A stretch of 64,000 bases of DNA from Verrucomicrobiota bacterium (GTDB taxonomy: Bacteria > Verrucomicrobiota > Verrucomicrobiia > Opitutales > Opitutaceae): the NCBI GenBank assembly GCA_016235555.1, contig JACRKC010000093.1, positions 62,001 to 126,000 on the forward strand, in the 5' to 3' direction. Shown here one piece after another: positions 56,173-64,000 of the stretch; within the stretch, counting starts at the first letter, position 1, and each line of letters opens with the position of its first letter. The notes below the pieces were generated by a model, which was not told where the DNA came from, ran no database searches, and saw nothing but the letters and a program-made list of their open reading frames with translations. The position numbers and the translations under genes are program-made.

Positions 56173-57063
56173 ATGTCCGCCCCTGCGCCCTCCGGTTCCC
56201 AGACCATCCCGCTGCCGCCGCCGCACTCCCTCGATCTCGACGCCTACCTCGCGCGGCTCGGTTACCACGGGCCTCGCGCGGCGACCACGGCGGTGCTGCG
56301 GGCCGTGCATGCGGCCCACGCGCGGACGATTCCTTACGAAAACCTCGATGTGCTCCTCGGCCGCCTCATCCGCACCGATCTCGCCAGCATTGAGCGCAAA
56401 CTCGTGCATGAACGCCGCGGCGGCTATTGCTTTGAGCAAAACTACCTCCTCGCCGCCGCGCTGCGGTCCTTGGGCTTTCGGGTGACCCAGTGCATCTCCC
56501 GCGTGCGCTGGCAGGTGCCGCTCGACGTGGTCACGCCTCCGACGCATCTCGTCCTGCTGGTCGAGGGCGACGACGGACGGATGCTCGCGGATGTCGGCTT
56601 CGGCAGCATGTCGCTGATCGAGCCGCTCGCCTTCGCGCTCGACCGCGAGCAAGCCGTCGCGGTCGAGCCGCGCCGGATCGTCGCCCTGCCGCGCGACGGC
56701 GCCGCCATCCGCTCCGGCGGCCTCGCCTATGCGCACCAAGCGCGGCTCGGCGACACGTGGCACGACGTCTACTATTTCTCGGCCGACGAAGTGCCGGCCA
56801 TCGATATCGAAGTGGCCAACTGGTTCACGTGCACGCACCCGCAATCGCGGTTCAAACTCAACCTCACGCTCGCGCGGGCCGGCGAGGGCTGCCGCTACAC
56901 GATCTTCAACCGCGAATTCACGATCCGTTACGCGGATGGCCGCGCGGAAAAGCACGAGATCCGCTCGCCCGAGGAGTTGCTGGATTTGCTCGCGGTCCGC
57001 TTTGGCGTCGTCCTGCCCCCCGGCACGCGCTTCGGCCCGCCCGGCTCGCCGTGGCCGTCGTAG
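56173..57063 (+). CDS. nat: Arylamine N-acetyltransferase
   Basis: 296 aa from the ATG at 56173. The Cys-His-Asp triad is present: Cys86 in RRGGYCFEQN, His125 in PPTHLVLLV and Asp140 in LADVGFG. The N-terminal part (LDAYLARLGYHGPRAATTAV) and ENLDVLLGR fit the family. NATs move acetyl from acetyl-CoA to arylamines and hydrazines. The preceding 55937-56172 holds no gene. Seventy bases separate it from the next gene. Confidence 0.93.
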   Translation: MSAPAPSGSQTIPLPPPHSLDLDAYLARLGYHGPRAATTAVLRAVHAAHARTIPYENLDVLLGRLIRTDLASIERKLVHERRGGYCFEQNYLLAAALRSLGFRVTQCISRVRWQVPLDVVTPPTHLVLLVEGDDGRMLADVGFGSMSLIEPLAFALDREQAVAVEPRRIVALPRDGAAIRSGGLAYAHQARLGDTWHDVYYFSADEVPAIDIEVANWFTCTHPQSRFKLNLTLARAGEGCRYTIFNREFTIRYADGRAEKHEIRSPEELLDLLAVRFGVVLPPGTRFGPPGSPWPS

Positions 57064-57133
57064 TCGCGGACGCCGAATCCTCACCTCGCGGATTGCATCT
57101 GGCCCGGCACCCGCTTTTCTCCGCCCTTTCCCC

Positions 57134-58588
57134 ATGCGACCCTCGTCTCTGCTCTACCTCGCCGCGGCCTTCGCGCCGCTCTCGCTCGCTGTTGCCCAGA
57201 ACATCCGGAACACCGGCAAGATTAACGAATTCTACGCCCAGAATTGCGCCAACTGCCACGGCCCGAAACTCGAAGGCGGCGTGACCCCCGGCAACCAGAA
57301 GGTGCCCTCGCTCGTCGACGACGAGTGGCTGCACGGCGGCGATGACGACAGCATCGCGAAGAGCATCAAGAACGGCTATCCCGAAAAGGAAATGCCGCCG
57401 TGGAGCGCCACGCTCACCGACAAGGACATCCGCTCGATGGTGATCTACCTCCGCGAACAGCAGTTCCTGTTCAAGCAGGGCAAACTGAAGTCCGAGAAGC
57501 TGCCCGACTCCTTCGCCGGCAAGACCCAGCTGCACAATTTCCAGCTCAACACCTGGGTCGGCGATCTGATCGAACCGTGGTCGCTCGCGTTCCTCGGCCC
57601 CGACAAGGCGCTCGTGACGGAGAAACTCGGCTACGCCTACCTGATCGACAAAGGCAAACGCGCGCCCCGCCCGCTCCTCGGCCTCCCCACCGTCGACACC
57701 GGCGGGCAGGCCGGGCTCTTCGACGTCGTGCCTCATCCGGACTACGCGAAGAACGGCTGGCTCTATTTCGCGTTCAGCGATCCGCAGACTCGCGACGGCC
57801 AGCCCGTGAGCCTCACCCGCATCGTGCGCGGCAAGATCAAAGGCAACGCCTTCGTCGAGCAGCAGACCATCTTCCAGGCTCCCGTGGACATGTATCCCAA
57901 GGCGGGCGGCCCGCACTTCGGCGGTCGCATCGCGTTCGACGGCAAGGGGCACCTCTTCCTCACCATCGGCGACCGCGGCACCGGGCCGAATGCCCAGAAC
58001 CTCGGCGTCGTGATGGGCAAGGTCCACCGGATCAAGGACGACGGCCAGATCCCCGCCGACAATCCGTTTGCCAAAGATGCGAAGGCCTTCCCGACCATCT
58101 GGAGCTACGGCCACCGCAACCCGCAGGGCCTCGCGCTGAACCCCGCCACCGGCGAACTCTACGACGTCGAGCACGGCCCGCGTGGCGGCGACGAGGTGAA
58201 TCTCGTGCTGCCCGGCCGCAACTACGGCTGGCCCGTCATCACCTGGGGCATGGATTACCCGGGCACGCCGATGCCCGGCAGCGAAGGCACGGCCAAGGAA
58301 GGCATGGAGCAACCCGTCACGTATTGGCTGCCGTCGATCGCGCCCTGCGGCGCCAATTTCTATGCCGGCGATCTGTTCCCGAAGTGGAAGGGCCATCTCT
58401 TCGTCGCGGCGCTCGCCGCGAAGGAACTGCGCCGCCTCGAAATCAAGGGCGACAAGCTCGTGAATCAGGAAGTGATCATCAAGGGCGAGACCGACGCCAA
58501 CCGCATCCGCGACGTGATCGGCGGCCCGGACGGCGCGCTGTATGTGCTCTTCCGCGAGCGCATCGCGCGGCTCACGCCGGCGGAGTAG
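57134..58588 (+). CDS. Secreted sugar dehydrogenase with N-terminal cytochrome c
   Basis: 484 aa from the ATG at 57134; signal peptide (SLLYLAAAFAPLSLAVAQ). Cytochrome c domain (25-115): NCANCHGPKLEGG with Cys38, Cys41, His42 and axial Met in EKEMPPW. Then a GSDH-type six-bladed propeller: VTEKLGYAYLID, DVVPHPDYAKNGWLYFAF, HFGGRIAFDGKGHLFLTIGD, YGHRNPQGLALNPATG, EHGPRGGDEVN. Such aldose dehydrogenases use PQQ. It has the reverse domain order of the fused protein at 52829. Confidence 0.9.
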   Translation: MRPSSLLYLAAAFAPLSLAVAQNIRNTGKINEFYAQNCANCHGPKLEGGVTPGNQKVPSLVDDEWLHGGDDDSIAKSIKNGYPEKEMPPWSATLTDKDIRSMVIYLREQQFLFKQGKLKSEKLPDSFAGKTQLHNFQLNTWVGDLIEPWSLAFLGPDKALVTEKLGYAYLIDKGKRAPRPLLGLPTVDTGGQAGLFDVVPHPDYAKNGWLYFAFSDPQTRDGQPVSLTRIVRGKIKGNAFVEQQTIFQAPVDMYPKAGGPHFGGRIAFDGKGHLFLTIGDRGTGPNAQNLGVVMGKVHRIKDDGQIPADNPFAKDAKAFPTIWSYGHRNPQGLALNPATGELYDVEHGPRGGDEVNLVLPGRNYGWPVITWGMDYPGTPMPGSEGTAKEGMEQPVTYWLPSIAPCGANFYAGDLFPKWKGHLFVAALAAKELRRLEIKGDKLVNQEVIIKGETDANRIRDVIGGPDGALYVLFRERIARLTPAE

Positions 58589-58631
58589 GTCCGATCTGCG
58601 ACCGGCCCAGGCCGGTCCCCCTGGTCCGGGT

Positions 58632-58747
58632 GTAATACCAGTTACGGTGCGCTTTGAGACTGTAGGCCCGGCCGGTGGCCGGGCAGCCCGCCCACCGGCC
58701 GGGCCTACAAGATCAGGAGTCTCAAAGCGCGCCGCAACTGGTATGAC
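58632..58747. repeat. REPIN in GTAATACCA/TGGTATGAC outer repeat, copy 4
   Basis: Termini GTAATACCA and TGGTATGAC; inner arms GCGCTTTGAGACT; core REPs GTAGGCCCGGCCGGTGGCCG and inverse, a different REP from copies 2 and 3. Confidence 0.85.
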
Positions 58748-58874
58748 TCAAACTGAGGTCAATTCCGAAGGCCTTGGCTGTAGCGGCGGTCTATGACCGC
58801 CGAACGAATACCTTTGGCGCAACGCCGGCAGTCATAGACCGCCGCTACAAATCACTGACATCAGTTTGTGTCAC
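58744..58874. repeat. REPIN in AAACTGAGGTCA outer repeat, copy 3
   Basis: Arms TCAAACTGAGGTCA and TGACATCAGTTTGTG; core GTAGCGGCGGTCTATGACCG and inverse. Fused to the preceding element at GAC. Nothing else in the gap 58589-58958. Confidence 0.85.
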
Positions 58875-58958
58875 AACCGACCGGCCCTGCCCCCGCCATT
58901 TCACTTGAGCGAAACTCCGCCACCGGTGAGTTTCCCGCCGCGTCATTTCCGCCCCGCC

Positions 58959-60401
58959 ATGCACCCCTCCCGCCTCCGCCTCCTGTTTCTCACCGCCTTC
59001 GCCCTGGCCCTGACTCTGCGCGGGCCGGCTGCCGACACCGCCCGCCGCGGCTTGGTTGAAACCGCGCTCGACCGCTACGTGGCCGCGCCCGATGCCTCGT
59101 TCTCGTGGAAAAAAGCCGTCGAACTGCGCGACGAGAGCGCCACGGGCTACGCCCTCGACCTCGTTTCGCAAAACTGGCTCACGCCCAAGGAGGTCAACCG
59201 CACCGAGTGGCGCCATTGGCTCCTCGTCGTCAAACCCGACACGCTCGAGCATTCGACCGCGCTGCTCTTCATCGGGGGCGGCGCCAACCGCCCGGGCAAT
59301 CCGCCCGCCCCGTCGCGTGATCTGATCGCGATCGCCAAGGCCACCCGCTCGGTCGTCGCCGAGATCCGCATGGTGCCCAACCAGACCCTCGTGTTTCACG
59401 GCGACGGCGTGGAGCGCAAGGAAGACGACCTGATCGCCTACACGTGGGACCAGTTTCTGCGCACCGGCGACGAGCGCTGGCCCGCCCGTCTGCCGATGAC
59501 CAAGGCCGCCGTCCGCGCCATGGATGCCATCACCGCCTTTCTCGCCAGCGACGAAGGCGGCAAGGTCAAGGTCGACACGTTCATGGTCGCCGGCGGCTCG
59601 AAACGCGGCTGGACCACGTGGACCACGGCCGCGGTGGATAAACGCGTGGTCGCGATCTGCCCGATCGTGATCGACGTCCTCAACGTCGACGTCTCGATCA
59701 CCAATCACTATCGCGCCTACGGCTTCTTTGCCCCCGCCGTCGGCGACTACGTCCGCCACCAGGTCGTCAACTGGAGCGGCACCGAAGAAGCCCGCGCGCT
59801 CTACGCGATCGAAGATCCCTATTTTTACCGCGACCGCCTCACGATGCCGAAGCTCATCATGAACGCCTGCGGCGACCAATTCTTCACGCCCGACTCGTCC
59901 CGCCATTACTTCAGCCAGCTCGCAGGGGTGAAATACCTGCGCTACATCCCCAACACCGACCACGGCCTGAAGGGCTCCGACGCCTACGAGACGCTTCGCG
60001 CGTGGCACTTCGCCCTGCTGAACAAGAAACCGCTCCCGCAGTTCGACTGGAAACGAAGCGCCGACGGCCAATTGACCGTCACCACGAAAACCAAACCCAC
60101 ATCGGTGCAACTCTGGCAGGCCACCAATCCCGACGCGCGCGACTTCCGTCTCGAGAAGATCGGACCCGTTTGGAAATCATCGCCGATCGAGGGCCAGAAC
60201 GGCATCTACACCGCCACCGTCACCAAACCCGCCGCCGGCTGGACCGCGTCGGTGGTCGAACTCACCTTCGACGTCGGTGCCGGCGTGCCGCTGAAGTTCA
60301 CCACCGACGTCACCGTCACGCCCGACACGCTGCCCGCGGAGGCCCCGAAGTTTGAAAAACCGAAAGGGTTTCTCACGACCGGCGCCGCGACAGGAAGGTA
60401 G
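58959..60401 (+). CDS. PhoPQ-activated pathogenicity-related (PqaA-type) hydrolase
   Basis: 480 aa from the ATG at 58959; signal peptide (RLRLLFLTAFALALTLRGPAA). Family features: TALLFIGGGANRP, FMVAGGSKRGWTTWTTAAVD with the Ser of a GGSKRGW nucleophile elbow, LIMNACGDQFFTPD with an Asp, and NTDHGLKGSD with the His of an alpha/beta-hydrolase triad. The C-terminal beta domain is typical. PqaA proteins are poorly characterised. Its stop codon lies in the head of a REPIN. Confidence 0.88.
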   Translation: MHPSRLRLLFLTAFALALTLRGPAADTARRGLVETALDRYVAAPDASFSWKKAVELRDESATGYALDLVSQNWLTPKEVNRTEWRHWLLVVKPDTLEHSTALLFIGGGANRPGNPPAPSRDLIAIAKATRSVVAEIRMVPNQTLVFHGDGVERKEDDLIAYTWDQFLRTGDERWPARLPMTKAAVRAMDAITAFLASDEGGKVKVDTFMVAGGSKRGWTTWTTAAVDKRVVAICPIVIDVLNVDVSITNHYRAYGFFAPAVGDYVRHQVVNWSGTEEARALYAIEDPYFYRDRLTMPKLIMNACGDQFFTPDSSRHYFSQLAGVKYLRYIPNTDHGLKGSDAYETLRAWHFALLNKKPLPQFDWKRSADGQLTVTTKTKPTSVQLWQATNPDARDFRLEKIGPVWKSSPIEGQNGIYTATVTKPAAGWTASVVELTFDVGAGVPLKFTTDVTVTPDTLPAEAPKFEKPKGFLTTGAATGR

Positions 60402-60446
60402 GGCCGGTCTCCGACCGGACTTGGGCCAGTCGAAGACTGGCCCTAC
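60398..60446. repeat. REPIN spanning two convergent stop codons
   Basis: GTAGGGCCGGTCTCCGACCG (60398) and its inverted partner ending CTAC (60443-60446). The TAG of each GTAG head is the stop codon of the neighbouring gene. Confidence 0.85.
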
Positions 60447-62611
60447 TTCAAATACGCCTTCAGCCACGCGAAGACTTCCTGGTGCCAGCGTTCGCTGTTG
60501 CCGGGCTTGAGCACCCAATGGCCTTCATCGGGGAACATCAGGAGCTTCGACGGGATGCCGCGCCGCTGGAGCATCGTGAACAGCATGATGCCCTCGCTGG
60601 TCGGCACGCGGAAATCGAGGTCGTTGTGGATGATGAGCGTCGGCGTCTTGAAATTGGCCGCAAAACGGTGCGGTGAGAACTTGTTGAACTCGGGATTCGC
60701 CCACGGCTGGCCGTGATCCCACTCGTCGAACCACACCTCCTCCGTCGTGCCATACATCGAGTCGAAATTGTAGACGCCGTCGTGGTTCACGATGCAGCGG
60801 AATTTGTCCAGGTGCGCATTGAACCAGTTCATCATGTAGCCGCCAAAGCTCGCCCCGGCCGCCGCCATGCGCGTCGGGTCGATCCACGGCTGCTTCTCGA
60901 GATGCGCGAGGCACGCGAGCAAATCCTCGTAGACCTTCCCGCCCCAATCGCCCGAAATCTCATCGCAGAATTTTTGACCAAAACCGGTCGAGCCGCGCGG
61001 ATTCGGCAGCGCGATCACGTAGCCCTGCGCCGCCCAGAGCTGCGCGTTCCAGCGCGTTGACCAGGAGTCGAGAAACGCGCTCTGCGGACCACCGTGCACC
61101 CAGAAGACGAGCGGATGTTTTTTCGACGCATCGAAGCCCGGCGGTTTGAGGATCCACATCTGCACCGGCGTGCCGCCGGCCTGCCCTGAGCCTGTCGAAG
61201 GGGCACCGACGACTGTCACCGACTCGGCTTTCACCGGCGAAATCATCCCGAGCAACTCGTCGTTGGTGTGTGTGATCATCTGCGCGCCTTCGCCCCGCTT
61301 CATGCACATGACTTCTGCCGGATGGTTGAGTGCGGCTCGAAGAAAGAACACGCTCTGGTCGTCCGGCGCGAACGCCGGATCGGAATTCGCGTGCTCGGTG
61401 ACGATCGCGCGAGTCTTCGCGGTCAGCGCCGCGCCCTCTTCCAGCTTCGCCACCCAGATTTGCGCGGTGCCCTTCACCTGCGTCGTAAACGCCAGGCCAT
61501 CGCTGCGCGGTCCCCATGCAATCGCATCGATCGACTGATCGAGCGACTCGGTGAGGTTCGAGATTTTTCCCGTCGCGCGTTCGAGCACGCGGAGTTCCCA
61601 ACGGTCGGCCTCGAAGCCCGCGCGACGCTGCGCGCGGTAGGCGAGGTATTTCCCGTCCGGCGAGTAGCGCGGCTGCCCGTCGGCCGCGGGATTGTCGGCA
61701 GTCACGTTGCGTTTCGCGCCGGTCGCGAGGTCCACGACCCAGATATCGTGGTTCGTCCGCCACGCCTGCTCGCGCAGCACGTGATGCGGCGCAGTGAAGG
61801 CGAGTTCCTTCGCGTCGGGCGAGAACGCATATTCGTCGCCCTCCGTAAACGTGTCCGAGGTGGGGATCGCGTCGTTCGGTCCGGGCGTGACATCGCGCGG
61901 CTCGCCTGCGGTGAGCCCGCCGAATCCGCCCGCCGCCGCGGCGTCGGCCACGGGCACGACGAAGATGTGCTGGCGCTTCCCCTCCACCCACCCGTCCCAG
62001 TGGCGGTAGAGCAGCGCATCGAAGAGCCGTGCCTTCACCTTGCTCTTCTCCTGCGCGTCGAGCCGCTCCTTGTTCAACCTGTCCGACTCCTTGAACGGTC
62101 TCTCGGAAAACTCCGGGAACACCGCCGACACAAACGCGACACTCTTCCCATCCGGCGCCCAGTTGGCCTGCGCCGCGCCGGTCGCGATCGTCGTGAGCTG
62201 CCGCGCCTCGCCGCCGTCGGCCGCGATCACCCAGATCTGCGAGTCGCCGCTGCGCGTCGACTCAAACGCGATCCACTTTCCGTCCGGCGACCAGCGCGGA
62301 TGCGCGTCGCGCTTCGGCGAGTTCGTGAGCTGGCGCGGCGCGCCGGCCGCCTGCCCTGAGCCTGTCGAAGGGTCAGCGTTGACGATCCAGATGTCCGCGT
62401 TGGTGCGATTCTCGTCCTTCAGCACTTCAGCAACGGTGTAGGCCACGCGTTTGCCATCAGGCGAAAGCTGCGGCTCGGAGACGCGTTTCAAGCGGAAGAT
62501 ATCTTCCAGCTCCATCGCGCGCTTCGCCGGCTGGGCACCCACCACGCAGACAAACGCGGCGACGCCAAGCAGTGCGCCGCCGGACCAACGGATCGGGGAA
62601 CAGAATTTCAT
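60443..62611 (-). CDS. Exported S9-family prolyl oligopeptidase-like peptidase
   Basis: 722 aa from the ATG at 62611; signal peptide (WSGGALLGVAAFVCVVGAQ). An N-terminal propeller with repeated WSPDGKWIAF/YSPDGKYLAY blades (to about residue 470) is followed by the alpha/beta hydrolase: VFWVHGGPQ, nucleophile Ser588 in AAGASFGGYMM, Asp666 in NDLDFRVP and His698 in DEGHW. Both halves contain an identical inserted PSTGSGQA peptide from a repeated 22-nt DNA word. Acylaminoacyl- or dipeptidyl-peptidase activity is likely. Confidence 0.93.
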   Translation of the reverse strand: MKFCSPIRWSGGALLGVAAFVCVVGAQPAKRAMELEDIFRLKRVSEPQLSPDGKRVAYTVAEVLKDENRTNADIWIVNADPSTGSGQAAGAPRQLTNSPKRDAHPRWSPDGKWIAFESTRSGDSQIWVIAADGGEARQLTTIATGAAQANWAPDGKSVAFVSAVFPEFSERPFKESDRLNKERLDAQEKSKVKARLFDALLYRHWDGWVEGKRQHIFVVPVADAAAAGGFGGLTAGEPRDVTPGPNDAIPTSDTFTEGDEYAFSPDAKELAFTAPHHVLREQAWRTNHDIWVVDLATGAKRNVTADNPAADGQPRYSPDGKYLAYRAQRRAGFEADRWELRVLERATGKISNLTESLDQSIDAIAWGPRSDGLAFTTQVKGTAQIWVAKLEEGAALTAKTRAIVTEHANSDPAFAPDDQSVFFLRAALNHPAEVMCMKRGEGAQMITHTNDELLGMISPVKAESVTVVGAPSTGSGQAGGTPVQMWILKPPGFDASKKHPLVFWVHGGPQSAFLDSWSTRWNAQLWAAQGYVIALPNPRGSTGFGQKFCDEISGDWGGKVYEDLLACLAHLEKQPWIDPTRMAAAGASFGGYMMNWFNAHLDKFRCIVNHDGVYNFDSMYGTTEEVWFDEWDHGQPWANPEFNKFSPHRFAANFKTPTLIIHNDLDFRVPTSEGIMLFTMLQRRGIPSKLLMFPDEGHWVLKPGNSERWHQEVFAWLKAYLK
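61181..61202. repeat. CCTGAGCCTGTCGAAGG word in S9 peptidase gene, copy 1
   Basis: The 22-nt word starting CTGCCCTGAGCCTG also occurs at 62351. Translated as PSTGSGQA in both places. Confidence 0.85.
62351..62372. repeat. CCTGAGCCTGTCGAAGG word in S9 peptidase gene, copy 2
   Basis: Identical 22-nt word in the same orientation and reading frame as at 61181, placed in a propeller-blade loop. Confidence 0.85.
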
Positions 62612-62764
62612 TCCGCGAACATGGCGGCGGCGCGCGCCCGGATGCCAGCCGTTTTTCCAGAACCGCATCGCGACCGCGCGCGTCGCTATTCCAGTCGTGC
62701 CGCCGAACGTCGCGGCCCACCCTCCGGCAGGCCCAGGGCAGACAGCGCGGAGGCCCGCCTCGGG

Positions 62765-62793
62765 GGATTTGTCATCTAATAGATGACAAATCC
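62765..62793. repeat. 29-bp perfect palindrome in a divergent intergenic gap
   Basis: GGATTTGTCATCTA, one central A, then the exact inverse. It lies in the 386-base gap between the divergent S9 peptidase and TonB receptor genes and could be an operator or a hairpin. The rest of the gap shows nothing I recognise. Confidence 0.7.
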
Positions 62794-62997
62794 GTTTCGG
62801 CATTTCGCTGCGGCTGCCTCGTCACCGCTGCTCGGCGGCGACGGCCTGGCGCAACCTCTGCCGGCACGACTCCGCTCCGCAGCGCCTCCAGCGCAGGCGG
62901 GCCGGATGAATTAGAGCGTGATGGCCCGAAGCAAATGTGACTCCCTGTCCTCGGTTCATCTTCCGCCTCAACTCCGGTTCACGTCGTCCCCTTACCA

Positions 62998-64000
62998 ATG
63001 ACTCCGCTTCCCACTTCGTCCGCTCTCCGGACGATCCGCCTCGCCACCGCCGTCGCGCTCACCGGCCTGCTGCCGGCCGGCCTCTTCGCCCAAACGGTCC
63101 CGGCCGGCGTAACCAAAACCGCCGCGCAGGAGGAGGCCGTGGTGCTCACACCGTTCGTGATTTCGACCGAGCGCGACGCCGGCTTCGTCGCCGCCTCGTC
63201 GCTCGCCGGCGGACGGCTCGCGGGCGACTTGAAGGACACGCCCGCCGCCTACTCGGTGCAGACACGCGAGTTCATCGACGCGCTCGGATTGGACAGCATC
63301 ACCGAAGCGAGCAAATGGAGCGTCAACGTCGCCGACATCCGCGACAACGGCGCCACCGAGATCTTCGGCGCGGCCACGCAGATTTCGTTTCGCGGCGGCT
63401 CCAGTGCGGCCACGCAGCGCGACTTCTTCCCCTTCGCGGTGAACTACGACAGCTACAACCTCGAGCGCATCGACTACGCCCGCGGCCCCAACGCCGTGCT
63501 CTTCGGCAACGGCGATTTCAGCGGCACCATCAACGCCGTCTCCCGCACCGCGCGCACCGACAAGAGCTTCGACGAGGTCCGCGTTTCCTACGGCTCGTGG
63601 GCCAACCAGCGCTTCACCCTCGACGCCAATCTCGCCCTCAACCGCCGCTTCGCCGTCCGCCTCGATCTCCTCTACGCCGATCGCGGCGGCTGGCGGCAAT
63701 TCGACATGGAGCGCAAGCGCGGCGCGACTCTCGCAGCCACGTTCAACGTCACCCCGACCACGCAACTGCGCGTCCAGGGCGAGGTAAACGACGTGCGGCG
63801 CAACAACCCGTTCACCACCTTCACCGACCGCTTCACCGGCTGGGACGGCGTCACGGTGCTCAACGCGCTCGTGCCCACCACCGGTCTGCCCTCCGACGCC
63901 AGCGCCCGGGGCTACAGCCAGTGGGGCAACGCCACCACGCCGTTCTTCGTCTACGCGCCGGCCTTCAACGGCCCGCTCGATCTCTCCCGCACCGCGCAGA
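62998..64000 (+). CDS. TonB-dependent receptor, 5' part (runs off the window)
   Basis: At least 334 residues from the ATG at 62998, open to the window end. Signal peptide (TIRLATAVALTGLLPAGLFAQ), then the region usual before the plug in Opitutaceae receptors (VLTPFVISTERDAGFVAASS), plug domain LAGDLKDTPAAYSVQTREF, and RIDYARGPNAVLFGNGDFSG. The first barrel strands follow. These receptors take up oligosaccharides, siderophores or similar; the ligand is not evident. Divergent from the S9 peptidase gene. Confidence 0.9.
   Translation, partial: MTPLPTSSALRTIRLATAVALTGLLPAGLFAQTVPAGVTKTAAQEEAVVLTPFVISTERDAGFVAASSLAGGRLAGDLKDTPAAYSVQTREFIDALGLDSITEASKWSVNVADIRDNGATEIFGAATQISFRGGSSAATQRDFFPFAVNYDSYNLERIDYARGPNAVLFGNGDFSGTINAVSRTARTDKSFDEVRVSYGSWANQRFTLDANLALNRRFAVRLDLLYADRGGWRQFDMERKRGATLAATFNVTPTTQLRVQGEVNDVRRNNPFTTFTDRFTGWDGVTVLNALVPTTGLPSDASARGYSQWGNATTPFFVYAPAFNGPLDLSRTAQ

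Noticed and set aside
58589-58631. GTAG at the stop codon of the sugar dehydrogenase as another REP
   Set aside because: The following hairpin is weak and has no clear inverted partner; could be chance.

Overview
This looks like one chromosomal window from a high-GC, Gram-negative member of the Verrucomicrobiota, most likely the Opitutaceae. This is inferred from gene content and has not been checked against a database. The pointers are large TonB-dependent receptors with an Opitutaceae-style plug, a C-terminal repeat domain (RLINLSVRAHVGTG type), secreted sugar-degrading enzymes (sulfatase, GH127, PQQ-type sugar dehydrogenases, a PhoPQ-activated-type hydrolase), and very little operon packing. 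There is no rRNA, tRNA, phage module, CRISPR array or recognisable transposase in the window.

Layout. 0.2-5.4 kb: a minus-strand group with a membrane protein, a DegT-type aminotransferase, two amidohydrolase-like proteins and a DapA-like aldolase/lyase. 5.5-10.5 kb: a sulfatase, a membrane protein joining thioredoxin-like and Mrr-like folds, and an M20 peptidase. 10.6-18 kb: recQ, a GH127 arabinofuranosidase, a DUF885 protein and an Nramp-related transporter. 18.3-21.9 kb: a plus-strand run with lgt, a radical SAM enzyme resembling the Tes/MJ0619 family and two paralogous small membrane proteins. 22.1-28.4 kb: a B12 unit, with a BtuB-like receptor behind a cobalamin riboswitch, divergent from B12-dependent metH. 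28.6-32.2 kb: an AT-richer accessory patch with a HipA-like kinase and DUF3037 pair, a RelE/ParE-type toxin-antitoxin module, DUF4256 proteins (one broken) and a TfoX-like protein. 32.6-39.5 kb: a methyltransferase, a MacB/ADOP-type permease, a hemolysin III homologue, an SDR and a sulfite-oxidase-fold molybdoenzyme. 39.7-44.2 kb: a TIR-TolB-like-TPR protein, mobA and a dicarboxylate symporter. 44.6-47.1 kb: three pilin-like genes. 47.3-51.7 kb: response regulator, cupredoxin, histidine kinase and porin-like genes in one run. 51.8-64 kb: a PaaX-like regulator, two PQQ-type sugar dehydrogenases with c-type cytochrome domains, an arylamine N-acetyltransferase, a PhoPQ-activated-type hydrolase, an S9 peptidase and the start of a TonB receptor.

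The most striking feature is the repeat content. Nearly every intergenic gap holds an inverted repeat built from two hairpins that start with GTAG or GTGG, the hallmark of REP/REPIN elements moved by RAYT transposases. Several REPIN families sit inside longer outer inverted repeats, two families are fused head to tail twice, and some copies lie in or at the ends of genes, supplying the metH interior, the kinase start codon and the stop codons of two convergent genes. Two further classes are unrelated to REPs. One is 28-42 nt tracts made of 4-6 degenerate heptamers, found in metH, at the end of lgt, in a pilin gene and between genes. The other is a 48-bp perfect palindrome that flanks the PaaX-like gene and carries a compensated base change, with a decayed third copy upstream of the symporter.
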